Assembly (NCBI RefSeq): GCF_002095575.1
Contig: NZ_MLJJ01000021.1
Span: 17,309-81,308, forward strand
Direction of reading: 5' to 3'
Source of the DNA: Pantoea septica
GTDB taxonomy: Bacteria; Pseudomonadota; Gammaproteobacteria; Enterobacterales; Enterobacteriaceae
Length of the DNA stretch: 64,000 bases
A program made the position numbers and the translations under genes. The notes under the pieces are model-generated. The model was given only the letters and a program-made list of their open reading frames with translations. It had not been told where the DNA came from and searched no databases. Below are positions 45,998 to 55,423 of the stretch, in pieces. The first letter of the stretch is position 1. The number at the start of each line of letters is the position of its first letter.

Positions 45998-47422
45998 ATG
46001 TCAGGCTTAATTCTGGTTTCACATAACTACTCTCAGCACGCCACGCTCTCGGCGCTGTACGACGCTATCCTGTCGCGCCGCGGCGGACTATGGGTGAGCT
46101 GGAACGGGAAATGCGAAGCGATCGCGCCCGACACGCTGCGCACGCTCTCATTCCGCCACGGAAATAAGTTCGACACCCTGACGTTTCCGCTGACGCAGGA
46201 AGAGTCGGAGGCGGGCTATCACGGCTATGTGCATCAGGGGCTGTGGCCCGTTTTTCATCAGCGTCCCGATCTGGCGCGCTTTACCAGCCACAGCCGCCGC
46301 CACTATCAGAAAATCAACGAGGCCTACGCCCGGGCGATCGCGGAGTATGCGATGCCGGACGATCGGCTCCTGATCCAGGACTACCATCTTATTCCCTGCA
46401 TAAAACTGCTGCGCGAGGCGGGGCTGCTCAACCGCACCGCATTTTTCTTTCACCAGCCTTTTCCTTCGGGGCAGGGGTTCGAGGCGATTCCAGACTGGCA
46501 GTGGCTGGCCGAGTCGCTGCTGTGCAGCGATCTGATCGGCTTTCAGACTCTTCAGGACATGAATAACTTCCTGCTGTGGATCGAAAGCGAATACCGCACC
46601 GAGCGTCTCAGCGCCACCAGCGTCCGCGTCCATGGACACCTCATTACCACCGGCGTCTTTCCGATGGGGATCGACCTGGAGGATGTGGAGTACCTGAAAG
46701 AGAGCAACAGCTGTCGCCTGATGGAGCAGCAGTGCCGCGAGACGCTGCCGGAACATACCGTGCTTAGCGGCGGCCATCTGGATAGCAGCGCCGGGCTGCC
46801 GTATCGTCTCAGCGCCATGGAGGTGCTGCTGCGCGCCCATCCTGAACATGAAGGATCGATTCGCCTGCTGCAGCTCGCCTCAAAGGCCGCCGGGCATCTT
46901 CCCCACGCCAGTGAGGTCGCGCAGGATCTGGAAAGCCTGTGCGGCGAAATGAACGGCGCGCACGGCATGCTGGGCTGGTATCCGGTGAGCTGCCTGACGC
47001 ACGCCTACAGCCGGGAAGAGCAGGCGGGCATCTACCGCGCGTCGCGCGTCGCGCTGGTGACGCCGCTGATGGCCGGCATGAGCCTGATGGCGAAAATGTA
47101 TGTGGCGCTGCAGGACCGGGCCAATCCCGGCGTGCTGATTCTGTCGCAGTTCGCGGGCGCCTCGGAGCACATGGACGGCGCCATTGTCGTCAATCCCTAC
47201 GATCCCGACGCCATTGCCGACGCTATCCATACCGCGCTGCGGCTGCCGCTAAAAGAGCGTCAGAACCGGCACGCCAGACTGATGAAAGGCATCCGGCGCC
47301 TCGACTGCCACTGGTGGGCCGACAGCCTGCTCGCCAGCCTGAGCGAGGCGGAAGACGGAAACCCTGAGCCGCAAGCGCGCAGCCTGTTGTTCGCCGGGCG
47401 CTACGGACGTCTCCGCTACTAG
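45998..47422 (+). CDS. OtsA-like glycosyltransferase (GT20) with degraded active site
   Basis: 474 residues, the same length as E. coli trehalose-6-phosphate synthase, with alignable segments throughout (LWPVFHQRPDL, IQDYHLIP, FFFHQPFPSG, IGFQTLQD, PGVLILSQFAGASEHMDGAI followed by VVNPYD). Catalytic residues are lost: the VERLDYSKG motif reads GGHLDSSAG (Arg to His, Lys to Ala), the RDGMNLVAKEY motif reads MAGMSLMAKMY (Asp to Ala, Glu to Met), and the N-terminal SNR reads SHN. It cannot bind UDP-glucose in the OtsA way, so a regulatory or different role is likely. I start at 45998 (AGGA seven bases upstream, family start); an ATG at 45899 has poor spacing. No otsB is adjacent. Confidence 0.85.
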   Translation: MSGLILVSHNYSQHATLSALYDAILSRRGGLWVSWNGKCEAIAPDTLRTLSFRHGNKFDTLTFPLTQEESEAGYHGYVHQGLWPVFHQRPDLARFTSHSRRHYQKINEAYARAIAEYAMPDDRLLIQDYHLIPCIKLLREAGLLNRTAFFFHQPFPSGQGFEAIPDWQWLAESLLCSDLIGFQTLQDMNNFLLWIESEYRTERLSATSVRVHGHLITTGVFPMGIDLEDVEYLKESNSCRLMEQQCRETLPEHTVLSGGHLDSSAGLPYRLSAMEVLLRAHPEHEGSIRLLQLASKAAGHLPHASEVAQDLESLCGEMNGAHGMLGWYPVSCLTHAYSREEQAGIYRASRVALVTPLMAGMSLMAKMYVALQDRANPGVLILSQFAGASEHMDGAIVVNPYDPDAIADAIHTALRLPLKERQNRHARLMKGIRRLDCHWWADSLLASLSEAEDGNPEPQARSLLFAGRYGRLRY

Positions 47423-47435
47423 CCATGTAAAGGCG

Positions 47436-47729
47436 TCAGGCGCAGCCTTCGACCAGCACAAAGGTGCCGGCGGCGGCGCCCGCGCGCAGCTTTCGTGCGG
47501 CCTGATAGGCCGGACTCTCGTAGAAGCGCTTCGCCTCGGCAAAAGAGGCGAACGCGAAAATCACGTGCCGCTGATGCGCCTCGCCTTCCAGATTTTCATA
47601 TTGCCCGGACCAGGCGACGATCTCCGGGCCAAATTCCCGCATCGCCTCGCCGGCCGCGCTGGCGTATTCCGCGTAGGCCGCGGCGTCTGATACGGTGACG
47701 TGAGCGATTAAATAACCTTTTGCCGTCAC
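47436..47729 (-). CDS. DUF1330 family protein (5' end at a deletion scar)
   Basis: 97 residues from a GTG: TAKGYLIAHVTVSDAAAYAE, then VIFAFASFAEAKRFYESPAY, with the dimeric ferredoxin-like fold of DUF1330. No SD or promoter is visible because the sequence directly upstream is the C-terminal coding part of a LysR gene on the opposite strand. The open frame on this strand extends to 47882 only through that fragment. The gene may now be unexpressed or use a read-through transcript. Confidence 0.6.
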   Translation of the reverse strand: MTAKGYLIAHVTVSDAAAYAEYASAAGEAMREFGPEIVAWSGQYENLEGEAHQRHVIFAFASFAEAKRFYESPAYQAARKLRAGAAAGTFVLVEGCA

Positions 47730-47898
47730 CGCGCTGGCGCCGCATCTCGCCGCCGGCACGCTGGTGGAGATACTGCCCGATCTGCGCCCTGCGCCGCTTA
47801 ACGCCTTTTTCGTGGTGGCGCACCGCCGGAGCCTGTCGCAACGCGTCAGGGCCTTTATGCACTGGACGGAGGCGCTGCTCAAACCCTATTTCGACTGA
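47728..47898 (+). pseudogene. C-terminal remnant of a LysR family regulator
   Basis: The plus strand reads TALAPHLAAGTLVEILPDLR, then PAPLNAFFVVAHRRSLSQRV and [16 protein letters not shown] with a stop. This is the typical end of a LysR effector domain (G-LV-vLpd … hRR-lS-RVRAF-W … L-P). The N-terminal DNA-binding part is missing. It abuts a divergent DUF1330 gene, so a deletion probably removed the regulator's 5' part and the shared promoter. It overlaps the dgoT 3' end by 13 bases. Confidence 0.75.
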
Positions 47899-49232
47899 GG
47901 GGTCTCCAGCGGACGCAGGCCGCTCCGGCTTTCTTCAGGCTCGGCGATGCGTTTTACCTCGCCCACCAGCAGGATATAGGAGAGCGCGCCGATCAAGGCT
48001 ACCGCCGCGATATAGATCAGGGCCGGGCCAAAGCCGTAATCCTGCGCCAGATAGCCGATCACCAGCGGAACGGTAATGCCGCCCAGCCCGCCGACGAAAT
48101 TAAACACGCCGCCGGTCAGGCCAATCAGACGCATCGGCGCCAGCGACGACACCAGCGACCAGGTGATCGACGCGAAGCCGTTGCCGAAAAAGGCCACCGC
48201 CATCAGCGCCATGATCCAGACGGGATCGTCGGTGTAGTTAGCGCCCATAATACAGGTGGAGATCAGCAGCCCGCAGATAATCGGCGTTTTACGCGCCGCG
48301 CCGAGCGAATAGCCTTTCTTCACCAGTCTGTCTGCCAGCCAGCCGGAGAGCAGCACGCCAACAAAAGCGGCGAGAAAGGGCACCGTGGTCATAAAGCCCG
48401 CTTTCAGCGCGGCGATGCCTTTTTCCTGCGTCAGGTAATTTGGGAACCAGGTCAGGAAAAACCACAGCGTCGAGGTCACGGCGAACTGCCCCAGATAGAC
48501 GCCCAGCAGCTTGCGATGAAACACCAGCTTCCAGTCAGCTTTACTCAGCGGCTGACGCGCTTCGCGGGTGGCGGGCGCATCGCCGTCAACCAGGCCGCCG
48601 CCGCGCTGAATATAATCGAGCTCCGCTTTGCCGATGCCTTTGGTAAGACGCGGCGGCTGGTAAACCCTGAACCAGACCAGCGACCAGATAATGCCGATGC
48701 CGCCGGTGACGATAAAGACCCAGTGCCAGCTCAGCAGCTCCTGAATCCAGATCAACAGCGGCGTCAGAAAAGCGAGGCCGACAAACTGCCCGGAGGTGAA
48801 GAAACCCACTGCGGAGGCGCGCTCCTGCTCCGGGAACCAGCTGGTGACCATGCGGTTGTTGGTGGGAAAGGCGGGGGCTTCGAAGATGCCGGTCACGGCG
48901 CGCAGGGCGATCAGCGATATCAGCCCGGCGGCGAAGCCCTGCAGCAGGGTCGCCACCGACCAGCCCAGGATGGCGATAAAATAGGTCAGCCGCGAACCGA
49001 TGCGATCGAGAAACCAGCCGCCGGGGATCTGGCACAGCGTATAAAGCCAGGCGAACGCGGAAAAGACATAGCCCATCTCCGCTTTAGTGATGCCGAACTC
49101 CTGCTGAATATGCGCGGAAGCCACGGCCAGATTAGCCCGGTCGACGTAACAGATCACCACGGTAATAAAGATCATCAACAGCGTGAGATAACGACGTCGC
49201 CCTGGTTTTGCATTATTTACGGAAATATCCAT
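47886..49232 (-). CDS. dgoT: DgoT, D-galactonate:H+ symporter
   Basis: 448-residue MFS (anion:cation symporter family) protein with twelve helices. [20 protein letters not shown] and [20 protein letters not shown], with the conserved Arg and Glu used in galactonate binding and proton coupling, match E. coli DgoT and related hexonate transporters. Last gene of the dgo operon; a 129-base gap with a hairpin separates it from dgoD. Confidence 0.93.
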   Translation of the reverse strand: MDISVNNAKPGRRRYLTLLMIFITVVICYVDRANLAVASAHIQQEFGITKAEMGYVFSAFAWLYTLCQIPGGWFLDRIGSRLTYFIAILGWSVATLLQGFAAGLISLIALRAVTGIFEAPAFPTNNRMVTSWFPEQERASAVGFFTSGQFVGLAFLTPLLIWIQELLSWHWVFIVTGGIGIIWSLVWFRVYQPPRLTKGIGKAELDYIQRGGGLVDGDAPATREARQPLSKADWKLVFHRKLLGVYLGQFAVTSTLWFFLTWFPNYLTQEKGIAALKAGFMTTVPFLAAFVGVLLSGWLADRLVKKGYSLGAARKTPIICGLLISTCIMGANYTDDPVWIMALMAVAFFGNGFASITWSLVSSLAPMRLIGLTGGVFNFVGGLGGITVPLVIGYLAQDYGFGPALIYIAAVALIGALSYILLVGEVKRIAEPEESRSGLRPLETPQSK

Positions 49233-49252
49233 CGCAATCTGTCTCCAGATTT

Positions 49253-49280
49253 GGGCATGGCGAAGCCATTCACCATGCCC
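49253..49280 (-). other. stem-loop in the dgoD-dgoT gap
   Basis: GGGCATGG and CCATGCCC can pair around a 12-base loop. It lies within the operon mRNA upstream of dgoT and may reduce or stabilise expression of the transporter. Confidence 0.45.
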
Positions 49281-49361
49281 TGTTATTTACAGAGGGTGTG
49301 TTTTCTATTTATTTATTGTCAGATAATCCGCGACGAGCGGAGCCGGGCTAAATAATCCGCT

Positions 49362-50510
49362 TTACCACTCCGCGACGGACCCGTCCGCATGGCGCCACAG
49401 CGGATTGCGCCAGTCTGGCGCGTTTTTGCTGCGCTCGATCACCTGCTCCTCGTCAATTTCCACGCCGAGTCCTGGTTTCATCAACGGTTTAAAGAAGCCG
49501 CCCTCCATGCTGAAGTCCGCTTTGTTTTTCACAAAGTCGAGCAGCTCCGCGCCCTGGTTGTAATGAATGCCCATGCTCTGCTCCTGGAAAACCGCGTTGC
49601 GCGAGACGAAATCGACGTGCAGACAGGCGGCGAGGGCGATCGGACCGAGCGGGCAGTGCGGCGCGAGGGCGACGTCGTAGGCTTCCGCCATGGCGGCGAT
49701 TTTAACGCACTCGGTGATGCCGCCGGCGTGGGAGAGATCGGGCTGCAGTATCGCCAGTCCGCCCGCCTCGAGCACGCGTTTGAACTCAAAGCGCGAGAAC
49801 ATGCGTTCGCCCGCCGCGATAGGGATAGCGGTTTGCGCCGCCAGCCTGGGGTAATATTCCGCCTGCTCCGCCAGTACCGGCTCCTCGATAAACAGCGGGC
49901 GGTAGGGCTCAAGCTCTTTGATCAACACTTTCGCCATCGGCGCGCTCACGCGGCCGTGAAAGTCGAGGCCGAACTCAATCTTATCGCCGAACGCATCGCG
50001 AATTTGCGCGACGGTATTCACCGCGGCGTCGACTTTGCGCGAGTCGTCGATAATGCCCAGCTCTTCGCAGCCGTTAAGTTTGAAGGTGTCGAAGCCGATT
50101 TCGCGTAGCGTATGGATGCCGGCGATAACATCCGCCGGCCGATCGCCGCCCACCCAGCTATAGGCTTTGATTTTATCCCGCACCAGTCCGCCCATCAGCT
50201 GCCATACCGGCGCGCCCAGCACCTTGCCCTTGATATCCCACAGCGCCTGATCGATACCGGCGATGGCGCTCATCATGATCGGGCCGCCGCGGTAAAAGCC
50301 GGCGCGGTACATCACCTGCCACAGATCGTTGATGCGCGCGGGATCCTGACCTATCAGGTAGTCGCTCAGTTCATGCACGGCGGCTTCGACGGTGCGCGCG
50401 CGCCCCTCGATAACGGGTTCTCCCCAGCCGACGACGCCTTCGTCGGTTTCGATTTTAAGAAACATCCAGCGCGGGGGTAAACGGTATGTGGTGAGCCGGG
50501 TTATTTTCAT
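49362..50510 (-). CDS. dgoD: DgoD, D-galactonate dehydratase
   Basis: 382-residue enolase-superfamily enzyme that dehydrates D-galactonate to 2-keto-3-deoxygalactonate. The metal ligands and acid/base His are in [16 protein letters not shown] and [12 protein letters not shown]; the second His is in LAPHCPLGP. The sequence is nearly identical in length and motifs to E. coli DgoD. Overlaps dgoA by ATGA. Confidence 0.97.
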   Translation of the reverse strand: MKITRLTTYRLPPRWMFLKIETDEGVVGWGEPVIEGRARTVEAAVHELSDYLIGQDPARINDLWQVMYRAGFYRGGPIMMSAIAGIDQALWDIKGKVLGAPVWQLMGGLVRDKIKAYSWVGGDRPADVIAGIHTLREIGFDTFKLNGCEELGIIDDSRKVDAAVNTVAQIRDAFGDKIEFGLDFHGRVSAPMAKVLIKELEPYRPLFIEEPVLAEQAEYYPRLAAQTAIPIAAGERMFSRFEFKRVLEAGGLAILQPDLSHAGGITECVKIAAMAEAYDVALAPHCPLGPIALAACLHVDFVSRNAVFQEQSMGIHYNQGAELLDFVKNKADFSMEGGFFKPLMKPGLGVEIDEEQVIERSKNAPDWRNPLWRHADGSVAEW

Positions 50511-51124
50511 TTCACTGCCTCTCTGTATGCCTGAACAAATGCGGCCGCCTGCTGCGCGGTTCGCTCTACGGGCTGACCGGCGCGATAGAGATCGCTGCCG
50601 AGCCCGGCGCCTGCGCAGCCCGCTTCAAGCCACTGCGCCAGGTTTTCCGGCGTAACGCCGCCTACGGCCAGCACCGGCACGTCGTCGGGCAGCACCGCTT
50701 TTAGCGCCTTGATGTAGCCCGGGCCGAACGCGGAGGAGGGGAATATTTTCAACGCCTGCGCGCCGGCATCCAGCGCGCTAAAGGCTTCGCTGGCCGTCGC
50801 GCAGCCGGGACAGACGAGCATGCCGAGGCTCACGGCGTGGCGGATCAGTGCCGGCTGAATATTCGGCGTCACGATAAGCTTGCTGCCCATCTCCGCCAGC
50901 CTGTCCACCTGCTCGGTTTTCAACACCGTTCCGGCGCCTATCAACGCCCTGTCACCGTAAGCCTCGAGGATCAGCGGGATGCTAAGCTCCCACTGCGGCG
51001 AATTGAGCGGAATTTCCACCGCATCGAAACCAGCGTCGATAACCGCGCCGACGTGTGCGACGGCCTCGTCGGGCGTAACCCCGCGCAGAATCGCGATAAG
51101 GGGAAGTTCAGTTTGCCATTGCAT
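50507..51124 (-). CDS. dgoA: DgoA, 2-dehydro-3-deoxy-6-phosphogalactonate aldolase
   Basis: 205-residue class I aldolase of the KDPG family. [20 protein letters not shown] carries the Schiff-base lysine, EIPLNSPQW the catalytic Glu and [12 protein letters not shown] the start of the barrel. It splits KDPGal into pyruvate and glyceraldehyde 3-phosphate. Overlaps dgoK by 17 bases and dgoD by ATGA, hence fully coupled. Confidence 0.96.
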   Translation of the reverse strand: MQWQTELPLIAILRGVTPDEAVAHVGAVIDAGFDAVEIPLNSPQWELSIPLILEAYGDRALIGAGTVLKTEQVDRLAEMGSKLIVTPNIQPALIRHAVSLGMLVCPGCATASEAFSALDAGAQALKIFPSSAFGPGYIKALKAVLPDDVPVLAVGGVTPENLAQWLEAGCAGAGLGSDLYRAGQPVERTAQQAAAFVQAYREAVK

Positions 51125-51983
51125 TAACGATGCTCCTTATGCCTGCCTGAAAGGCGGTATCGCCGGCTATTACGCTGGCCTGCTGGCCAGCGGCGGCCAG
51201 CGCCTGGTGGTAACGGCGTGTCAGCGACTCTCCGCCGACGAGGGCGATCGGCTGATGGCCAAAGCGTTCGCGCATAGTGGCGACCTCCGCACCAATCAGC
51301 AGACCGGATAAAAACTCGCTGACCTCTTCAGGGGCCAGGCTGCCGAGGATATGCGCGGCGCGGATCTCGAAGAGCTGCGCCAGCAGCGCCGGCGTCGCAA
51401 GGCCGCGCGCCAGCCCGGCGTCAAATGCCGCCTGCGACGGCTGCTGCTCAGGCAAACCGGCGCCGATTAGCGAGTGACGCAGCAGCAGCGCGTGAAGTTC
51501 GCCGGTCATAACGGTGTGAAAGTCGCAGATGCGTTCGTTGTCGATCTGCACCCATTTGCAGTGGGTGCCCGGCATCACGTAAACGGGCGAGGGCGCCAGC
51601 GCGTGCGCGCCGAGCAGCTGCGTCTCTTCGCCGCGCATCACGTTATGGTGAGCCTCGCGGCTGACGCACAAGCCGGGCACGATCCAGACGTTGTGGTCGA
51701 CCGGCGTCAGCTGCTCGCCGATCGCTGATAAGCGGGCAGGCAGCGGCAGATAGGGCACGCTTTTCCAGCCCACGTTACTGCCCACCATTCCGGCCATCAC
51801 TACCGGCGTCTCGCCGTCGCGCCATCCCTGCGTGACCTCGTCTAATACCGCCTGCGGGCGCTTTCCGTTCAGCCGGGTGACGCCCGCTTCTGACTCTCTG
51901 CTTTCCTGACAGCGTTCGTTGTCGAAAAGCCAGGCGCGCAAATTGGTGGAGCCCCAGTCAACGGCGATATAGCGAGATCTCAT
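51108..51983 (-). CDS. dgoK: DgoK, 2-dehydro-3-deoxygalactonokinase
   Basis: 291-residue ASKHA-fold kinase that phosphorylates 2-keto-3-deoxygalactonate. The N-terminal phosphate-binding loop is AVDWGSTNLRAWL; VMAGMVGSNVGW and VYVMPGTHCKWV are typical of the family. Coupled to dgoR (ATGA) and dgoA. Confidence 0.95.
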   Translation of the reverse strand: MRSRYIAVDWGSTNLRAWLFDNERCQESRESEAGVTRLNGKRPQAVLDEVTQGWRDGETPVVMAGMVGSNVGWKSVPYLPLPARLSAIGEQLTPVDHNVWIVPGLCVSREAHHNVMRGEETQLLGAHALAPSPVYVMPGTHCKWVQIDNERICDFHTVMTGELHALLLRHSLIGAGLPEQQPSQAAFDAGLARGLATPALLAQLFEIRAAHILGSLAPEEVSEFLSGLLIGAEVATMRERFGHQPIALVGGESLTRRYHQALAAAGQQASVIAGDTAFQAGIRSIVNAMAN

Positions 51984-52669
51984 GTGATGTCCTTTAACCT
52001 GTGTGTCGAGCTGGCGATCATGGTGTACGCCGCCTGCTCTGCCGCATCGCCGTTCTGCAACCGTATGGCGTCGAACAGCGCTTTATGTTCGCTTAGCGTT
52101 TTCGGCATATTGGCCTCGTCGCCCTGCCAGGTGCGCTCGAAGACGGCGCGCTGGAGAGAGCTGATCGCTACGCTAAGCTGTTCCAGCACCGGGTTGTGTA
52201 CCGCGCGCAGCACCGCTTCGTGATAGCGAATGTCCGCTTCGTTAAAGGCGTCCCGGTCCTGGTTGTTGGCGATCATGTCGTTGAGCGCGGATTCGATCTG
52301 CGCCAGATCCTGCGACGTCGCGCGCTCTGCCGCCCAGCGAGCGATAGCTGGCTCTACCAGATTGCGCACTTCGCTCATGGCCGCGATCAGGCGCGGATCG
52401 TCGTCGTTTTCCAGCACCCACTGCAGTACGTCCGAGTCCAGGTAGTTCCACTGGTTGCGCGGCGTAACGAAGGCGCCGTAATAACGCTTTATTTCAATAA
52501 GCCGCTTCGCCGTCAGCGAACGGAACACCTCGCGGATGATATTGCGCGAGGTGGCGAACTCGTCGCATAGCTCCGTCTCGGCCGGCAGCGGGGCGCCGGG
52601 CAGATATTTGCCGCTGACGATCTGCTGGCCCAGCGTAATAACGATACGGTCGGTTTTGTTGAGGGTCAT
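51980..52669 (-). CDS. dgoR: DgoR, GntR/FadR family repressor of the dgo operon
   Basis: 229 residues, as in E. coli. The winged helix (residues 5-70) includes PLPAETELCDEFATSRNIIR and the C-terminal FCD domain has metal-ligand-type residues in ADIRYHEAVLRAVHNPVL and EHKALFDAI. The ATG at 52669 follows AAGGAG; the frame is open 25 codons further but is out of family. D-galactonate relieves repression. Operators lie upstream (52777-52808). Confidence 0.95.
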   Translation of the reverse strand: MTLNKTDRIVITLGQQIVSGKYLPGAPLPAETELCDEFATSRNIIREVFRSLTAKRLIEIKRYYGAFVTPRNQWNYLDSDVLQWVLENDDDPRLIAAMSEVRNLVEPAIARWAAERATSQDLAQIESALNDMIANNQDRDAFNEADIRYHEAVLRAVHNPVLEQLSVAISSLQRAVFERTWQGDEANMPKTLSEHKALFDAIRLQNGDAAEQAAYTMIASSTHRLKDIT

Positions 52670-52776
52670 AGAAGCTCCTTGTGCCTGCTTGTTTGCTTCT
52701 ACTTTACCCTGAGCGCTCAGTTTCGCCTCATGTTTGAAGTACAAAGCAGAGGTAAGCCGCTATCAGTATGGCGGTA

Positions 52777-52808
52777 TTGTAGTACGATAATTTATAGTTG
52801 TACTACAA
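52777..52808. promoter_or_regulatory. paired DgoR operators
   Basis: TTGTAGTACGA (52777-52787) and TTGTACTACAA (52798-52808) are copies of TTGTA-N-TACAA, 21 bases apart (two helical turns). Together they also form ten-base inverted arms. Fits the TTGTA/TACAA type of inverted repeat described for DgoR. Confidence 0.7.
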
Positions 52809-52895
52809 TGTGGATCACAAAACCGCCAAATTGATGGCGTGGTTTGTCATCAGCGAAGTGTGCAAAATGTGATCAGCAGAAGAGAAAGATATTTT

Positions 52896-52939
52896 GTAAT
52901 CGATTACTTTTTTAGCGGACATTAACTGTAATCGATTAC
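52896..52939. promoter_or_regulatory. paired LacI-type operators of the MFS-isomerase-LacI unit
   Basis: The 12-base perfect palindrome GTAATCGATTAC occurs twice, at 52896-52907 and 52928-52939, with centres 32 bases apart (three turns). A central CG within a palindrome is the usual LacI-family form. The second copy ends 20 bases before the MFS start. Confidence 0.8.
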
Positions 52940-52958
52940 TTCATTCTGCGAGGCGGCT

Positions 52959-54188
52959 ATGGTTTCTTATACGCAAGGTAACGATCACGCCGTAGCGGCG
53001 CAGCGCATGCTAGTGCCGCGGCTGTCGCTGATGATGTTTCTGCAGTTCTTTATCTGGGGCAGCTGGTCGGTAACGCTCGGGCTGGTGATGACGCAGCACA
53101 ATATGTCGCTGCTGATTGGCGACGCCTTCTCCGCCGGGCCGATTGCGTCAATCGTGTCGCCCTTCGTGCTGGGCATGCTGGTGGATCGCTTCTTCCCGTC
53201 GCAGAAGGTGCTGGCGGTGATGCATCTGGCCGGCGCGGTGATTCTGTGGTTTGTGCCGCAGGCGGTGGTGGCGGAAAACGGCGGCCTGCTGATCGCCTTA
53301 CTGTTCGGCTACACCCTGTGCTACATGCCTACGCTGGCGCTTACCAACAATATCGCCTTTCACAGCCTGGCGAGCAGCGAGAAGAGTTTCCCGGTGGTGC
53401 GGGTATTCGGTACCCTCGGCTGGATCGTGGCGGGGATTTTTATCGGCGTTGTCGGCATCGCCTCCAGCGTCGCCATCTTTACGCTGGCGGCAATCAGCTC
53501 GGTCGCGCTGGCGATCTATAGCCTGACGCTGCCGCACACGCCCGCGCCGGCGAAAGGCGCGCCTTTCCACCTGCGCGATCTCTTCTGCGCCGACGCCTTC
53601 GCGCTGCTGAAAATTCGGCACTTCTTTATCTTTTCGCTCTGCGCCACCCTGATCTCTATCCCGCTCGGCACCTATTATGCCTTTACCGCCTCCTGGCTGG
53701 CCGACGCCGGCGTGAACAACGTCAGTACGCTGATGTCGTTTGGCCAGATGTCGGAAATCTTTTTTATGCTGGTGATCCCGCTGCTGTTCCGCCGCCTCGG
53801 CGTGAAAATCATGCTGCTGGTGGGCATGGCCGCCTGGTTTGTACGCTATGCGCTGTTCGCCATGGGCATGGGCGAAGAGGGGCGCACCCTGATCTGGCTG
53901 GGCATCTTGCTGCACGGCGTCTGCTACGACTTTTTCTTTGTGGTCGGCTTTATCTATACCGATCGCATCGCGGGCGAGAAAGTAAAGGGTCAGGCGCAGA
54001 GCATGATCGTGATGTTTACCTACGGCATCGGCATGCTGCTGGGGTCGCAAATCTCCGGCGCGCTCTATAACCATCTGGTAGCCGGTCAGGTTTCCGCCGC
54101 CAGCTGGGCGCTGTTCTGGTGGATCCCGGCGATTGCCGCCGCGGCGATCGCCGTGCTGTTTCTGTTCACGTTTAAGTATCGCGACTAA
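52959..54188 (+). CDS. nucleoside:H+ symporter-like MFS transporter
   Basis: 409 residues, twelve helices, of the NupG/XapB-type (NHS) family: LSLMMFLQFFIWGSWSVTLG, PVVRVFGTLGWIVAGI (with the conserved Arg) and GMLLGSQISGALYN. It begins a unit with a sugar isomerase and a LacI regulator, so the substrate is more likely a sugar or nucleoside-derived compound than a plain nucleoside. SD GAGGCGG. Paired operators precede it. Confidence 0.87.
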   Translation: MVSYTQGNDHAVAAQRMLVPRLSLMMFLQFFIWGSWSVTLGLVMTQHNMSLLIGDAFSAGPIASIVSPFVLGMLVDRFFPSQKVLAVMHLAGAVILWFVPQAVVAENGGLLIALLFGYTLCYMPTLALTNNIAFHSLASSEKSFPVVRVFGTLGWIVAGIFIGVVGIASSVAIFTLAAISSVALAIYSLTLPHTPAPAKGAPFHLRDLFCADAFALLKIRHFFIFSLCATLISIPLGTYYAFTASWLADAGVNNVSTLMSFGQMSEIFFMLVIPLLFRRLGVKIMLLVGMAAWFVRYALFAMGMGEEGRTLIWLGILLHGVCYDFFFVVGFIYTDRIAGEKVKGQAQSMIVMFTYGIGMLLGSQISGALYNHLVAGQVSAASWALFWWIPAIAAAAIAVLFLFTFKYRD

Positions 54189-54209
54189 GCGGTTTACGGG
54201 AGGTGGTTT

Positions 54210-55265
54210 TTGAAGACGTTGAAAGGTCCGGGCATTTTTCTTTCGCAGTTTATCGGGCGGCAGGCGCCGTTTGATTCGCTGGAGGGGCTGGCGCAGTGGG
54301 CGGCGTCGCTCGGCTATAAAGCCCTGCAGATCCCCTGCAACCATCCTGCGATATTCGATCTGCAGCGGGCCGCCAGCAGCCAGACCTACTGCGACGAGGT
54401 GCGCGGATTGCTGCAGGAGAACGGGCTATGCATCAGCGAACTCTCCACCCACCTGGAGGGACAGCTGGTAGCGGTGCATCCGGCGCACGATGCCGCCTTC
54501 GACAACTTCGCGCCGGCAAGCGTGCGCGGCAAGCGCGAGGCGCGCACCGCCTGGGCGACAGAGCAGGTAACGCTGGCGGCCGCCGCTTCGCAAAACCTCG
54601 GGCTGCGCGCCCATGCGACCTTTTCCGGTTCGCTCGCCTGGCCCTATCTTTATCCCTGGCCGCCGCACAATCCGCAGCTGTTCGAGGAGGCGTTCGCCGA
54701 GCTGGCGCGCCGCTGGCAGCCGCTGCTCGACGTCTACGATCGCCACGGCGTCGACCTCTGCTATGAGCTGCATCCCGGCGAAGATCTGCATGACGGCGTG
54801 ACCTTCGAGCGTTTCCTGGAGAAAGTTCATCATCATCCGCGCTGCAATATTCTCTTTGACCCCAGCCATCTGCACCTCCAGCACATCGATTACCTGCAGT
54901 TTATTGATATCTACCACGCGCGCATCAAGGCCTTTCACGTTAAAGATGCCGAGTATTTGCCGAACGGCCGCAGCGGCGTCTACGGCGGCTACCAGAAATG
55001 GATCGACCGCGCCGGACGCTTTCGCTCGCCGGGCGACGGCCAGATCGACTTCAAGGGCATCTTCAGCAGGCTGGCGCAGTACGACTATGATGGCTGGGCG
55101 GTGCTGGAGTGGGAGTGCTGCCTGAAAGAGGCGGAGACCGGCGCGCGCGAAGGCGCGGCGTTTATTCGCCGCCATATTATTCCGGTGGCGGATCACGCCT
55201 TCGACGACTTCGCCGCCCGGCAGAGCAGCGCCAGCGTGCGCGCCGCGCTTGGGCTACCGGAGTGA
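54210..55265 (+). CDS. sugar phosphate isomerase/epimerase (AP endonuclease 2-like TIM barrel)
   Basis: 351 residues. The barrel contains the metal-binding residues expected for xylose isomerase-like enzymes: YELHPGEDLHDG (Glu), LFDPSHLHLQHID (Asp, His), FHVKDAEY (His) and VLEWECC (Glu) near the end. Start is TTG at 54210 with GGGAGG ahead. It follows the transporter by 21 bases, so the two are cotranscribed. Similar proteins (YcjR, IolE/IolI types) epimerise keto-sugars; substrate unknown. Confidence 0.87.
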   Translation: MKTLKGPGIFLSQFIGRQAPFDSLEGLAQWAASLGYKALQIPCNHPAIFDLQRAASSQTYCDEVRGLLQENGLCISELSTHLEGQLVAVHPAHDAAFDNFAPASVRGKREARTAWATEQVTLAAAASQNLGLRAHATFSGSLAWPYLYPWPPHNPQLFEEAFAELARRWQPLLDVYDRHGVDLCYELHPGEDLHDGVTFERFLEKVHHHPRCNILFDPSHLHLQHIDYLQFIDIYHARIKAFHVKDAEYLPNGRSGVYGGYQKWIDRAGRFRSPGDGQIDFKGIFSRLAQYDYDGWAVLEWECCLKEAETGAREGAAFIRRHIIPVADHAFDDFAARQSSASVRAALGLPE

Positions 55266-55423
55266 TGCTGGCCTGACCGGCAGCGAGGTGGCGCTCTGCC
55301 ATCCGGGCGTGCCCAGGCGCGCCTTGTCGCTGCGCGACAGCGGCCGATTTGGACTAACGTCTTGTCTCGCAGAGGATTATGATACCCTGCAGACCAGAAA
55401 CTGACCCAGGAAGTCATCCCACC

